From Lentisphaerota bacterium (GTDB taxonomy: Bacteria > Verrucomicrobiota > Lentisphaeria > Oligosphaerales > PUNB01), in NCBI GenBank assembly GCA_003552565.1, contig PUNB01000068.1, positions 1 through 25,229 on the forward strand: 25,229 nt of DNA. The letters are read 5' to 3'. Each line of letters begins with the position of its first letter. Within the stretch, counting starts at the first letter, position 1. Both the position numbers and the translations under genes were made by a program. This document shows positions 6,674-16,000 of this stretch, piece by piece. The notes beneath the pieces are model-generated. The model had not been told where the DNA came from and made no database searches. It saw nothing but the letters and a program-made list of their open reading frames with translations.

Positions 6674-8401
6674 ATGGCTACAGTAACCGATGAAATGATT
6701 TTGGACTTGCTGACTTCTCGGGACATTATTTCTCAGGAGCGGGCAGAGCAGGTGCGATCACATGCCGAAGAGAAAAATATTGATATTGTCCAGGCCCTGG
6801 ACGCACTGGAGATTATGCCGGAAAATCAGGTGTTGGTGCTTCTGGCCAGTGAATACGGTATGGACACCTTTGATCTCACGGATTATACGATTCCGGACGA
6901 AGTGCTTAAAGAGGTGCCCGCGGAAGTGGCGCGTCGTTATCAGGTGATACCTTTGACTCACAGTGAAGAGACACTGGTGGTCGGCATGACCGATCCGACG
7001 GATCTGGAAAGTCTGGACTCAATCAGGCACATTCTTTCTCGAGATATTGAACCGGCCCTGGTGAGTCGAAGGCAGCTCAAACAAGCACTTGATTTTTATT
7101 ACGGCAGCCTGGACGCCAGTGTGGACAGTTTTCTGGGGGAGATTACCGAAGGAGAAGTCGAAGTCGGAAAAACAGCTCAGCTGGAAGACATGTTTGATGA
7201 CACTTCGACCACGGATGACGATGACGCGCCGATTATCCGGCTTGTATCATTAATTATTCTGGAGGCGTATAAAAGCCGCTCTTCGGATATTCATCTGGAA
7301 CCTTTGGAGAGGAGATTTCGAGTCAGATATCGTATCGACGGGGTGCTGAACGAAGTTGAAAGCCCGCCGCGATATCTCCAGAATAATATTCTCAGCCGGG
7401 TTAAAATCATGTCCCGCATGGATATCGCTGAGCATCGTCTGCCGCAGGACGGCCGGATACAATTGACGGCCATGGGAAGAGAACTGGATTTGCGGGTTTC
7501 TGATATTCCGACGACACATGGTGAATCAATCGTCATGCGTATTCTGGACAAAACCAGTATGCTTCTGGGAGTGGCCGAATTGGGGTTCATGAGCGATGAC
7601 CAGGAAATAATCAATCGGATTATTTCCATGCCGGACGGTCTCTTTCTGGTAACCGGTCCGACCGGTTCCGGAAAAACCACCTCTCTTTACGCGTTTCTGA
7701 ACACAATAAACGAACCGACGACGAAAATTATCACTGTTGAAGATCCGGTGGAATATGAGCTGCCCGGCATTAATCAGGTGCATGTGAACAGCAGTATAGG
7801 TATGACTTTCGCTGCGTCTCTGCGGGCTATGATGCGGCAGGCGCCGAATATTATCATGGTTGGTGAGATTCGCGACCTGGAGACCGGCAATATTGCCATC
7901 AACGCGGCGTTGACCGGCCATTTGGTTTTCAGTACCTTGCACACCAACGACGCTCCCAGCGCCGTCAGCCGGCTGGTGGATATGGGGGTGAAACCTTTTC
8001 TGGTATCTTCTTCCGTTAAAGCCATTATGGCTCAAAGACTGGTGCGGACGATTTGTAAATCATGCGCCCAGGAGACCGATCCGGATCCCGAGCACATGCA
8101 GGCGTTAAGATTGCCGAAGGATTTTTTCGGAGACAAAAAACTCTTAGTCGGGCAAGGATGTAATGATTGCAATCGCGGCTACCGCGGCCGTTTAGGGATA
8201 TTCGAAATATTTGTCATAGAAGAAAGCACTCAGGATTTGATTTACGAAGGGGTTTCCGCCCGCAAAATGCGGGATCACGCCCGCGATCAGGGTATGCGGA
8301 GTATGCGGGAGGATGGTCTGCGAAAAGTCGCGAACGGAATTACAACTTTGGAGGAAGTAGTGCGGGTCACCGCTTCGGATGAAGTGGAAGGTGAATATTA
8401 A
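6674..8401 (+). CDS. Type IV pilus/type II secretion assembly ATPase, PilB/GspE family (first copy)
   Basis: This is a cytoplasmic hexameric ATPase that powers pilus extension or pseudopilus assembly through a PilC-type platform. The 575 residues hold an N-terminal MshEN/GspE-N domain (about 5-150) and a C-terminal motor: Walker A G328-PTGSGKTT, Asp box TVEDPVEYE, Walker B IIMVGEIRDLE, His box STLHTND, and a Zn-binding C4 motif (CKSC then CNDC). Before Walker B the sequence is MMRQAPN where the second copy has FLRQDPD. The start ATG has GGAG five bases upstream. It is followed 32 bp on by a paralogue, then pilT and pilC, an evident operon. No pilin, PilM-Q or secretin genes are in the window, so pilus versus secretion cannot be settled; pilT favours a pilus. 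Confidence 0.93.
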   Translation: MATVTDEMILDLLTSRDIISQERAEQVRSHAEEKNIDIVQALDALEIMPENQVLVLLASEYGMDTFDLTDYTIPDEVLKEVPAEVARRYQVIPLTHSEETLVVGMTDPTDLESLDSIRHILSRDIEPALVSRRQLKQALDFYYGSLDASVDSFLGEITEGEVEVGKTAQLEDMFDDTSTTDDDDAPIIRLVSLIILEAYKSRSSDIHLEPLERRFRVRYRIDGVLNEVESPPRYLQNNILSRVKIMSRMDIAEHRLPQDGRIQLTAMGRELDLRVSDIPTTHGESIVMRILDKTSMLLGVAELGFMSDDQEIINRIISMPDGLFLVTGPTGSGKTTSLYAFLNTINEPTTKIITVEDPVEYELPGINQVHVNSSIGMTFAASLRAMMRQAPNIIMVGEIRDLETGNIAINAALTGHLVFSTLHTNDAPSAVSRLVDMGVKPFLVSSSVKAIMAQRLVRTICKSCAQETDPDPEHMQALRLPKDFFGDKKLLVGQGCNDCNRGYRGRLGIFEIFVIEESTQDLIYEGVSARKMRDHARDQGMRSMREDGLRKVANGITTLEEVVRVTASDEVEGEY

Positions 8402-8433
8402 ACAGTTTCCGGTGTCACCAGGAGGTAAATGGT

Positions 8434-10155
8434 ATGACCGAACATAGAATAGAGCTTGACTCCAGCAGCAATGCCATTTGGCATTTGTTGCTGGACCACC
8501 AAAAAGCCACCGAAGAACAGCTTTATGAAGCTTATGAAGAACATGAACGGACAGGAAAATCCTTTACTTCGGTTCTTTACAACTTCGAAATCATTAGTGA
8601 GCCGGAATTACTGCGGCTGATCGCGGAGGATGTCTCCGCGGAGGTAGTGAACGTCAGTGAGCTTTCCATCTCGCGGGAGTTAATAAATAAGATCACTCCG
8701 GCTATTGCCAGGATGTACGGCATTCTGCCGATACGAGAAGAAGAGGGTGTGCTTTATGTGGCGGCTCAGGATCCGATGAATTATCGCATGATTGATGAGT
8801 TGCATTATGTTCTCGGGCAGGATTGTCGAATTGTGATCGCTTCGCCGACCGAAATTGAAGATGCCCTGGATTTTTATTATCCCCGTGACGCCGATTCGGT
8901 GAAGGAGGTGTTGTCGGAATTGGAACAAAGCGGCTTTGGAGTCGGAGGAGATGATGAAGACATAGAGCAGTCTGAGGATGATTTGGAAGAAATGGCTTCC
9001 GAGGCGCCGATCGTTCGATTCGTGGATGTTATCCTTTATCAGGCGGTCAAGGATCAAGCCAGTGATATTCATTTCGAACCTTTTTCGGATGAATTTAAAA
9101 TCCGTTATCGCATCGACGGCGCTCTCTATGAAATGGCGCCGCCACCGAAACATCTGGCGGTGCCGGTAATCAGTCGTCTGAAAGTTTTAAGCAGTCTTAA
9201 CATTGCGGAAAGAAGATTGCCGCAGGACGGCAGAATCGAGTTAAGAGTCGCGGGACGGCCGATAGATTTGCGAATCTCCACCTTGCCGACTCAGTATGGC
9301 GAGAGCGTGGTGCTGCGGGTTCTGGACCGCAGTGTTGTCGATTTGAACCTTGATCGGCTGGGGATGGAGGAGGGTATGATCAAAACCATCAGGGAATTAA
9401 TCCATCGGCCGAACGGGATAATGATTGTCACCGGTCCGACCGGCAGCGGCAAGACCACGACTCTTTACTCCGGCTTGAAAGAGATCAATTCTGTGGATGA
9501 AAAACTGCTGACGGCTGAAGATCCAGTGGAATACGACCTGGACGGGATCATGCAGCTTGGTGTCAGAGAAAGCGTCGGCATGACCTTCGCTTCGGCTTTG
9601 CGAGCTTTTCTGCGGCAGGACCCCGACCGAATAATGGTCGGCGAGGTGCGGGATCTGGAAACCGCCGCCATGGCGGTTCAGGCTTCTCTCACAGGTCACT
9701 TGGTGCTCAGCACGCTGCATACGAACGATTCGGCCGGCGCCATTACCCGTTTGATTGACATGGGGGTGGAGCCCTTTTTAATCAGTTCAACCTTGGTTGG
9801 AGTCCTCGCCCAGCGTTTGGTGCGCCGTGTCTGCACTTCCTGCAAAAGCAAATATGAACCGGATGATAAAGAATTGAAATTGCTGAAATTAAGTCGGGAA
9901 GATATCGGTGACCGCCAGTTCTGTTACGGTAAAGGCTGCGCCAACTGTAATCAAACCGGTTATCGCGGACGAGTCGGACTGTTTGAACTTTTGCGGGTGA
10001 CCCCGGAAGTGCAGGATTTGATCAATCAGCGGAAACCTACGGCCGTAATTCGTAATCAGGGCGTTAAAGAAGGAATGACTCTGCTGCGGCAGAGCGGCAT
10101 CAGAAAAATTCTCGATGGGGTTACCTCTTCCGAAGAAATTCTTAAATATACTTAA
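8434..10155 (+). CDS. Type IV pilus/type II secretion assembly ATPase, PilB/GspE family (second copy)
   Basis: A 573-residue paralogue of the preceding gene with the same layout: an N-terminal MshEN-type domain (about 15-165), an acidic linker (about 170-190), then the motor with Walker A G334-PTGSGKTTT, TAEDPVEYD, LRQDPDRIMVGEVRDLE, STLHTND, and a C4 zinc motif (CTSC then CANC). Its Walker-B region is closer to family consensus than in the first copy. A strong AGGAGG SD lies eight bases before ATG 8434; an ATG five bases earlier stops after two codons. Tandem PilB-type ATPases before pilT and pilC suggest two extension motors, or one for a pilus and one for a secretion-like pseudopilus. The sequence alone does not say which is which. 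Confidence 0.93.
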   Translation: MTEHRIELDSSSNAIWHLLLDHQKATEEQLYEAYEEHERTGKSFTSVLYNFEIISEPELLRLIAEDVSAEVVNVSELSISRELINKITPAIARMYGILPIREEEGVLYVAAQDPMNYRMIDELHYVLGQDCRIVIASPTEIEDALDFYYPRDADSVKEVLSELEQSGFGVGGDDEDIEQSEDDLEEMASEAPIVRFVDVILYQAVKDQASDIHFEPFSDEFKIRYRIDGALYEMAPPPKHLAVPVISRLKVLSSLNIAERRLPQDGRIELRVAGRPIDLRISTLPTQYGESVVLRVLDRSVVDLNLDRLGMEEGMIKTIRELIHRPNGIMIVTGPTGSGKTTTLYSGLKEINSVDEKLLTAEDPVEYDLDGIMQLGVRESVGMTFASALRAFLRQDPDRIMVGEVRDLETAAMAVQASLTGHLVLSTLHTNDSAGAITRLIDMGVEPFLISSTLVGVLAQRLVRRVCTSCKSKYEPDDKELKLLKLSREDIGDRQFCYGKGCANCNQTGYRGRVGLFELLRVTPEVQDLINQRKPTAVIRNQGVKEGMTLLRQSGIRKILDGVTSSEEILKYT

Positions 10156-10184
10156 TCAAAGCGTTATTATTATGGAGAGTCACA

Positions 10185-11252
10185 ATGTCGGTTGAAATGT
10201 CGGATTTGTTGGATTTAGTGATTGACGAGGGCGCCAGTGACTTGCATTTGGCCGTCGGCACCCCCCCCATACTGAGAGTTAACGGGGATTTAGTGCCCCT
10301 GGAGACGGACCCTTTGACCGCGGAAGACACTGAGCGGCTCATGAAGAATGTTATTTCCGAACAGGACGAGCAGAAAGTCCGGCAGCACGGAGGGACGGAT
10401 TTCGGTTTCGCTTTCGGAGACAAAGCCCGCTTTCGCGTGAGTGTTTTTCGGCAGCGTGGAGTGGTGGGAATCGTTATGCGGACGATTCCCAACACCTTGC
10501 TGACCCTGGAGGATATCGGTTTACGCCCTTCCGTCAAGGAGCTTCTGTATCTGCCTCGGGGCATGGTGCTGGTCACCGGTCCGACCGGCAGTGGTAAATC
10601 GACAACCTTGGCTTCGATGATAGACATCATCAATCGGGAGCGCACTTGTCATATCATAACCGTGGAAGACCCCATAGAGTTTTATCACACGCATAAAAGC
10701 TGTGTGGTCACCCAACGGGAACTGGGTGTTGATGTGCCCAGCTTCGATGAAGCTCTGCGGCGCGGTCTGCGGCAGGATCCGGATGTGATTCTGGTTGGCG
10801 AGCTTAGAGACCTGGAAACCATTCAGGCGGCGGTGACGGCGGCGGAAACCGGTCATTTGGTGTTTGGAACTTTGCATACCACCGGGGCGGCTGAAACCAT
10901 TGACCGGATAATAGACGCTTTTCCAACCGACCAGCAGGAACAGGTGCGCACTCAGCTGGCGACCACCTTGGTGGCGGTTATTTCACAGGTGCTGATGCAG
11001 AGACACGACAAGCCCGGCCGGGTGGCCGCGTTTGAAATCATGATTTCAACACCTTCGATAAGAGCTTCTATTCGGGATAATAAAACTTTTCGCATCACTT
11101 CCGATATACAGACAGGCGCCAAGTACGGTATGGTAACATTGGACGCGCATTTAATGGAGCTTTACGGAAAAGGGCTTATATCTTATGGAGACATGATTAC
11201 CAAGTGTCGAGATCCTGAAAGCGTTATGCAGAAACTGCAGATAAACAAGTAA
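10185..11252 (+). CDS. pilT: Twitching motility/pilus retraction ATPase PilT
   Basis: PilT depolymerises type IV pili, producing retraction force for twitching and DNA uptake. The 355-residue protein lacks the long N-terminal domain and the C4 zinc motif of the two PilBs, as expected. Visible motifs: the N-terminal SDLHLAVGTPP, Walker A G132-PTGSGKST, ITVEDPIEF, LRQDPDVILVGELRDLET, GTLHTTGAAETIDRIID, and a C-terminal SIRASIRDNK matching the PilT AIRNLIRE-type motif. GGAGAG precedes the ATG. It lies 29 bp after the second pilB-like gene and 33 bp before pilC, in the same operon. PilT is the best evidence that this cluster builds a retractable pilus rather than only a secretion system. Confidence 0.95.
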   Translation: MSVEMSDLLDLVIDEGASDLHLAVGTPPILRVNGDLVPLETDPLTAEDTERLMKNVISEQDEQKVRQHGGTDFGFAFGDKARFRVSVFRQRGVVGIVMRTIPNTLLTLEDIGLRPSVKELLYLPRGMVLVTGPTGSGKSTTLASMIDIINRERTCHIITVEDPIEFYHTHKSCVVTQRELGVDVPSFDEALRRGLRQDPDVILVGELRDLETIQAAVTAAETGHLVFGTLHTTGAAETIDRIIDAFPTDQQEQVRTQLATTLVAVISQVLMQRHDKPGRVAAFEIMISTPSIRASIRDNKTFRITSDIQTGAKYGMVTLDAHLMELYGKGLISYGDMITKCRDPESVMQKLQINK

Positions 11253-11285
11253 TGAATTGAACCTTATATAGGGAGAATTGTTACA

Positions 11286-12533
11286 ATGCCCGTTTTTAAC
11301 TACACAGCATACGACAGTCAGCAGAAGCAGAAAAAAGGCAAAATAGAGGCTTCCAACCAGCAGCAGGCCACCGAACGTCTGAAAGAAATGGGGCTTCAAC
11401 CCATAAGCCTGAAGGAGGGACAGGCGAAAAAACCCGGCGCCAAGGCCGCCGGCAAAGGCAAAGGCGGCTCCATGGTACTGGGTACGCCCTCGATGAAGAA
11501 AAAGAAACTGACGGAATTTACGCGTCAGCTGGCGACATTGCTGCATTCCGGGCTGGCTTTAGTGAGAGCTCTGAGGACTTTGGAAAAGCAGGCGAAAAAG
11601 GATGTCGGGACAAGACTGGTGGTTGGGGATTTGGCGGATTCCGTGGAAGGCGGTACGACATTTTCCGAAGCTTTGGCTCGGCATCCTAAAACATTTAATA
11701 AACTGTATGTCAATATGGTTCGCGCAGGTGAAGCGGCGGGCGAACTGGAATCCTCACTCGAACGACTGGCGACATTTATGGAAAAAGCTCAGCGTATTGC
11801 CGGCCGGGTTAAGTCCGCCATGGCCTACCCTATAGCTGTGCTGGTGATTGCCGGTTTGATCACTACCGGGTTAATGTACTGGGTGGTGCCGCAGTTCGCG
11901 GAAATTTTCTCGGAAATGCTTGAGGGTGAACCTCTTCCAGGGTTAACTAGTTTTGTGATCAACGCCAGCAACGCCATCCGAGACCACGGTTTAATCGTAA
12001 TTCTTTCCATTGTGGCATTGTATGTACTGCTGAAAATGATTAAACGTAATAAACACGGAGCCTACGGCATGGACTGGCTGCTGCTGAAAACTCCGCCTAT
12101 CAGCGCTTTGACGGTGCGTTCGTCGGTTGCGCGTCTGTGTCGAACCTTGGGAACTCTGATGAATTCCGGGGTCTCCATTCTTCAGGCTCTGCAGATAGTT
12201 AAGGAGACTTCCGGTAACGAAGTCGTGGCACAGGCGACCCAGTCCGTGCATGATTCCGTGAAAGAAGGTGAAAGCATGGCCCGGCCAATGGAGAATTCCG
12301 GAGTTTTTCCGGTGATTGTCGTCAGCATGGTGGAAGTAGGAGAAGAAACCGGTTCTCTGCCGGAAATGCTCAACCGCGTGGCTGATGTTTACGAGGAAGA
12401 AGTTGACCGGGCGGTGGAAGGGCTCACAGCTCTGCTGGAACCGATTATGATAGTTTTTCTGGCGGTGATTGTCGGCACCATCGTTATTGCCATGTTTATG
12501 CCGTTGGTGCGCTTGATTGACCAGCTTGGGTAG
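11286..12533 (+). CDS. pilC: Type IV pilus inner-membrane platform protein PilC (GspF family)
   Basis: PilC sits in the inner membrane beneath the growing pilus and couples the PilB/PilT motors to pilin addition or removal. The 415-residue protein begins with the family opening FNYTAYDSQ, has a K/G-rich linker (about 45-75), then two T2SSF repeats (about 78-205 and 280-405). Three hydrophobic segments are visible: about 180-204 (YPIAVLVIAGLITTGLMYW), 235-255, and 385-408 (PIMIVFLAVIVGTIVIAMF). GEAAGELE and VGEETGSLPEML are the characteristic repeat motifs. AGGGAG precedes the start. It is the last gene of the pilus block; no terminator hairpin is evident before the tRNA promoter. Confidence 0.95.
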   Translation: MPVFNYTAYDSQQKQKKGKIEASNQQQATERLKEMGLQPISLKEGQAKKPGAKAAGKGKGGSMVLGTPSMKKKKLTEFTRQLATLLHSGLALVRALRTLEKQAKKDVGTRLVVGDLADSVEGGTTFSEALARHPKTFNKLYVNMVRAGEAAGELESSLERLATFMEKAQRIAGRVKSAMAYPIAVLVIAGLITTGLMYWVVPQFAEIFSEMLEGEPLPGLTSFVINASNAIRDHGLIVILSIVALYVLLKMIKRNKHGAYGMDWLLLKTPPISALTVRSSVARLCRTLGTLMNSGVSILQALQIVKETSGNEVVAQATQSVHDSVKEGESMARPMENSGVFPVIVVSMVEVGEETGSLPEMLNRVADVYEEEVDRAVEGLTALLEPIMIVFLAVIVGTIVIAMFMPLVRLIDQLG

Positions 12534-12666
12534 TAGTGAATAAGCATGCTTCAAGCACGCGACTGACACAGAAAAATAAGCGGCTCCAGATCATTCAGGG
12601 ATTTGAAGGTGCCTAAAAACATTGAACCAGTGACATCAACCGCGTTCAGTCGGAGCGATACAGCGC

Positions 12667-12694
12667 TTGACAGAAGTGCGTTTGGAACTATGGT
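12667..12694 (+). promoter_or_regulatory. Predicted promoter of tRNA-Pro
   Basis: TTGACA (12667-12672), 16 bases, then TATGGT (12689-12694), placing the transcript start about 35 bases before the tRNA. The rest of the 12534-12737 spacer shows no further feature. Confidence 0.5.
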
Positions 12695-12737
12695 ATGAAA
12701 ATATTGTCTTCTCCACCAATCCGAAGATTATTTTTTG

Positions 12738-12815
12738 CGGGGCGTGGCTCAGTCTGGCTAGAGCGCTGCGTTCGGGACGCAGAGGCCGGAGGTTCAAATC
12801 CTCTCGCCCCGACCA
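12738..12815 (+). tRNA. tRNA-Pro (anticodon CGG)
   Basis: A full cloverleaf can be drawn. The acceptor CGGGGCG (12738-12744) pairs with CGCCCCG (12805-12811). The D-arm is GCTC/GAGC. The anticodon stem CTGCG/CGCAG encloses the loop TTCGGGA with anticodon CGG (12773-12775), reading CCG. The T-arm is GGAGG, TTCAAAT, CCTCT. Discriminator A is followed by an encoded CCA (12813-12815). A run of seven Ts follows directly and may help end the transcript. Confidence 0.96.
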
Positions 12816-12928
12816 TTTTTTTCAAGGGGAAAACCCGAATACTAACCAAAACAAAATGAGAGCTTGCATATTAAGTCCTGAATCTTAATCTATTCCTCTG
12901 CCAAGACAAGCCTGGCGGGGGCGTAAAA

Positions 12929-12946
12929 ACCTTTCCGGACGGGGTC
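12929..12946 (+). repeat. Single-arm relic of the 6541 palindrome
   Basis: These 18 bases match the right arm of the 6541-6586 palindrome at 17 of 18 positions, with no complementary left arm nearby. The surrounding spacer (12816-13002) otherwise shows only the T-run after the tRNA and a GGAG SD before the next gene. Confidence 0.6.
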
Positions 12947-13002
12947 TAAACTAGTCTGAAAAGTTGCGATAGTTACAGCCAATTTATGTTGGAGTTAAAT
13001 AT

Positions 13003-16000
13003 ATGACTTCTTTTTGTCAAACCGCATCGAGCCGCGGCCGTAAAGCCGCTGCCAGTTTCTCTCTTTTTATTCTTGCCTTTGGTCTTTTTTGTCTATTACC
13101 GAGAGCGACTCTCGCTGATTACGAAAGAGATGACTTGCGTTATGATATAGAACTGCTGGACGCCTTGGAGGAAGCGGGACTGGTGAACTACGCTCTTCTG
13201 CATATTGAACTGATGCTGGATCGCTATCCCGATGACGAAGATCACATCAGATACGCCGAAGCACGCTTTCACTTTGCTCGCGGCCGCAGCCGAGAAGCTC
13301 GGGAAGCCTTGGAGCAGATTCCTTCCGACAGCCCTTTTTACACCGAATCCCTGCTGCTTAACGCGCAGCGGTCTGTGCAGAGAGGGGATCTGGAAGCCGC
13401 GTCGCAAGCTTACGAGGATTATTTTTCGCAAGTCGAAGAGCCCGCCAGTCCAGCGGAGGCGGATGTCCGGACTTTTAGAGAAGCGGTGTTGTATTACGCC
13501 CAGACCAAAATAGAAGCCGGTGAACCTAGGGAAGCGGCGGAGATACTTGAGTTGCTGGGGAATCTCCCGGAAGATCAGCGGCCCCAGGAAGATTCCATTC
13601 TTTTAACCGTGGCGGAGGCCGTTTTCGAAGCTTCCGAAAACAGATTGGAAGCGGATAGGTCTATTGATCGGGAATTGCTCGAAGAATACATAGAAGAATT
13701 AATGGAAGTTCAGTGGCGCCACAGCGGCCGCTCACGGCTCACTGTTCAGGCGTTTATTCAGGCCGCCCGCGGCAGAATTCTTCTGGAACAGCCGGATCAG
13801 GCAATGGAAGCGTTGAAGCCGGTTGGTGAAACGGCGCCACAACTGGAAGATCAGTTCCCGGAAGAACCGTCTCTGGTGCCCGCGGCTTACTATTATTACG
13901 CCCGGGCGTTTGAAGAGATGGGTAATCAGCATTTGGAAGACGGCAACCAGCAAGAAGCGCAAAGAGCCATGCTGCGGGCCGCTACTTTCTATAACCGCCG
14001 CTTGTTGGAAAACTACCCTGATCATTCCTATGCTGATCGGGCGATACGGCGTTACGCCCGGCTGGAGGAAGTGGTGGAGGAAAATTTTGACGGTCGGCTG
14101 CCTTCTCTACCGACCGGCGCAGCGGGAGAACTGGCCCGGAAAATGCAGCGGGCGGATCGTTATTATCAGGCGGGCCAATATGAACAGGCCATACCCTTGT
14201 ATCAGGAAATTGTCGATCAGGATCCGGAATATCGGAATTTACCAGAAATCGGTCAGAAACTTGTCGATTCGTACTTGCGGCAGGATAATTTGTCAGATGC
14301 TCGGAGAGTGGTTGAATTGCTGGCGGAAAACTTTTCTGAGGCGGAAGGAACCGGCGCCGCCATGCTGTTGACCGGCAGAGCGCATTTACAGAAAGGACAG
14401 GAAGCGAAAGATGAAGAAGAGAGAAACCGCCTGCTTGGGGAGGCTGTAGAGATTTGGAATGATTTTGTGGAGAATCATCCGCGCCATCGCAATGCCGTAA
14501 CCGTAGCATTTTTTATTGCTGAACACCATTATTCGCAGGCGGTTTCCCTGGTTCGACGGGCTCGGGAGGCCGATGACCCGCAGGTTCAATCCGGTCTGCG
14601 CGAAATGGCTCTGGAAGCCTTCCGTCAATGCGTTCCTTATTATCGGAGAATGCTTGATCGATATGCTGATACCCCCGAAGGCGTGCGCTCCATTTATAAG
14701 CTCGGCTGGGTCTATTATAATCTCGATAAAGGGCCGCTGGCGGCGGATATGTTCAGTCGCTACAGTCGGCTGGAAACGGCTCGTCGTCACAGCACTGATC
14801 GATTGCGGGCCAAACTTCACGCCGGGGAGCAGTTGATGCTGTCGGATGTACCCTCCCGTGGGATAGATGAACTTTCTGAATTGTTAAGCTGGTTTGAATC
14901 CCCCCCAAGCGGCTTGCGAGTCGATACGGGCGCAGCCTATGATATTGAGGTGACGGCGGCGAATTACTTGGCTTGGGCTTACGATCGGGAAGCGGAGACG
15001 GTTCGTCCGGCATTGCGGGATATAGATGGACAGATCACGGCGTATGAACAAGCGGTGCGCGAAGCGGAAGGCCGGCTTGAGGCGGTGGAAGTGTATGAAG
15101 CCCAAATGCAGACGCAGAAAGAAGAGGCGGAAGAGTCCTGGGAAGAGATAAACCAGGAAATTCTGGCTGAACTGGACGATCCGCTGCAAATGGCGCGGGA
15201 TGAGGTTATGCCGTCGGAAGAGGAACTGGCGGATGTTTCGGAGGATGACCGGCGGAGAATGCTGGCGGCTGCGCGGAGACAAGCTGATCGACTGGCGGAA
15301 GATTATCGGGAAAGTATGATTGCCGACCGCCAAGGACAGATAGAGGACTTGCGGGAGCGCCGTCGAAGCAATCGGGAAAAGTTGGGTGACATAGAGGAAA
15401 GAATAAGTAACACGGAAGAAGAGATCGAACAAGCTGACGATGAAGCTTATATTCAGAGACTCGAGCAGGAACTGATGTTGCGACGCGGTGAAAAAGAAGT
15501 GATCGAACACTCTTTGGATGCCGATGGAGTTGCCATATCGCTGCTGGAAATTGAACTGGCGGCTTTACAGGCGGAAAATGAGGAGGAACGCCAGGAAATA
15601 CTCCTTGAGCGGGATTACGAACAGCAAAGGGAGGAAGTGCGGAAAGTAAATAAAACCTTGCGTGATAAACGTATTGCTCAGGCGGAAAAAGAATTGGCGG
15701 TCGCTGAAGAACAGGCCGAGGCAGCGCGAGGAGAGATCGATGAGCTGAAACAAAAAATTGAGGAATTGGAAAAAGAGCGGCAGCCGATCTTTGCGCGCTT
15801 GAAAGAAAAGAAAGAAGAAGCGCTGGAAAAATTCGCCTGGTTCATCGAAGAATATCCTGATTCTGATTATGTGCCGGATCATTTAGCTCGCATCGGAACG
15901 ATTAATCTGGAGATTGAAAATTACGATCAGGCAGTGGAATATCTTGACCGGCTGGCATCGGAATATCCGGATCATGAGGCCACTATGAACGCCATCTTTG

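Noticed and set aside
12667..12888. A 73-codon ORF covering the tRNA-Pro gene
   Set aside because: It starts in the tRNA promoter TTGACA and reads through the cloverleaf; no RBS or domain.
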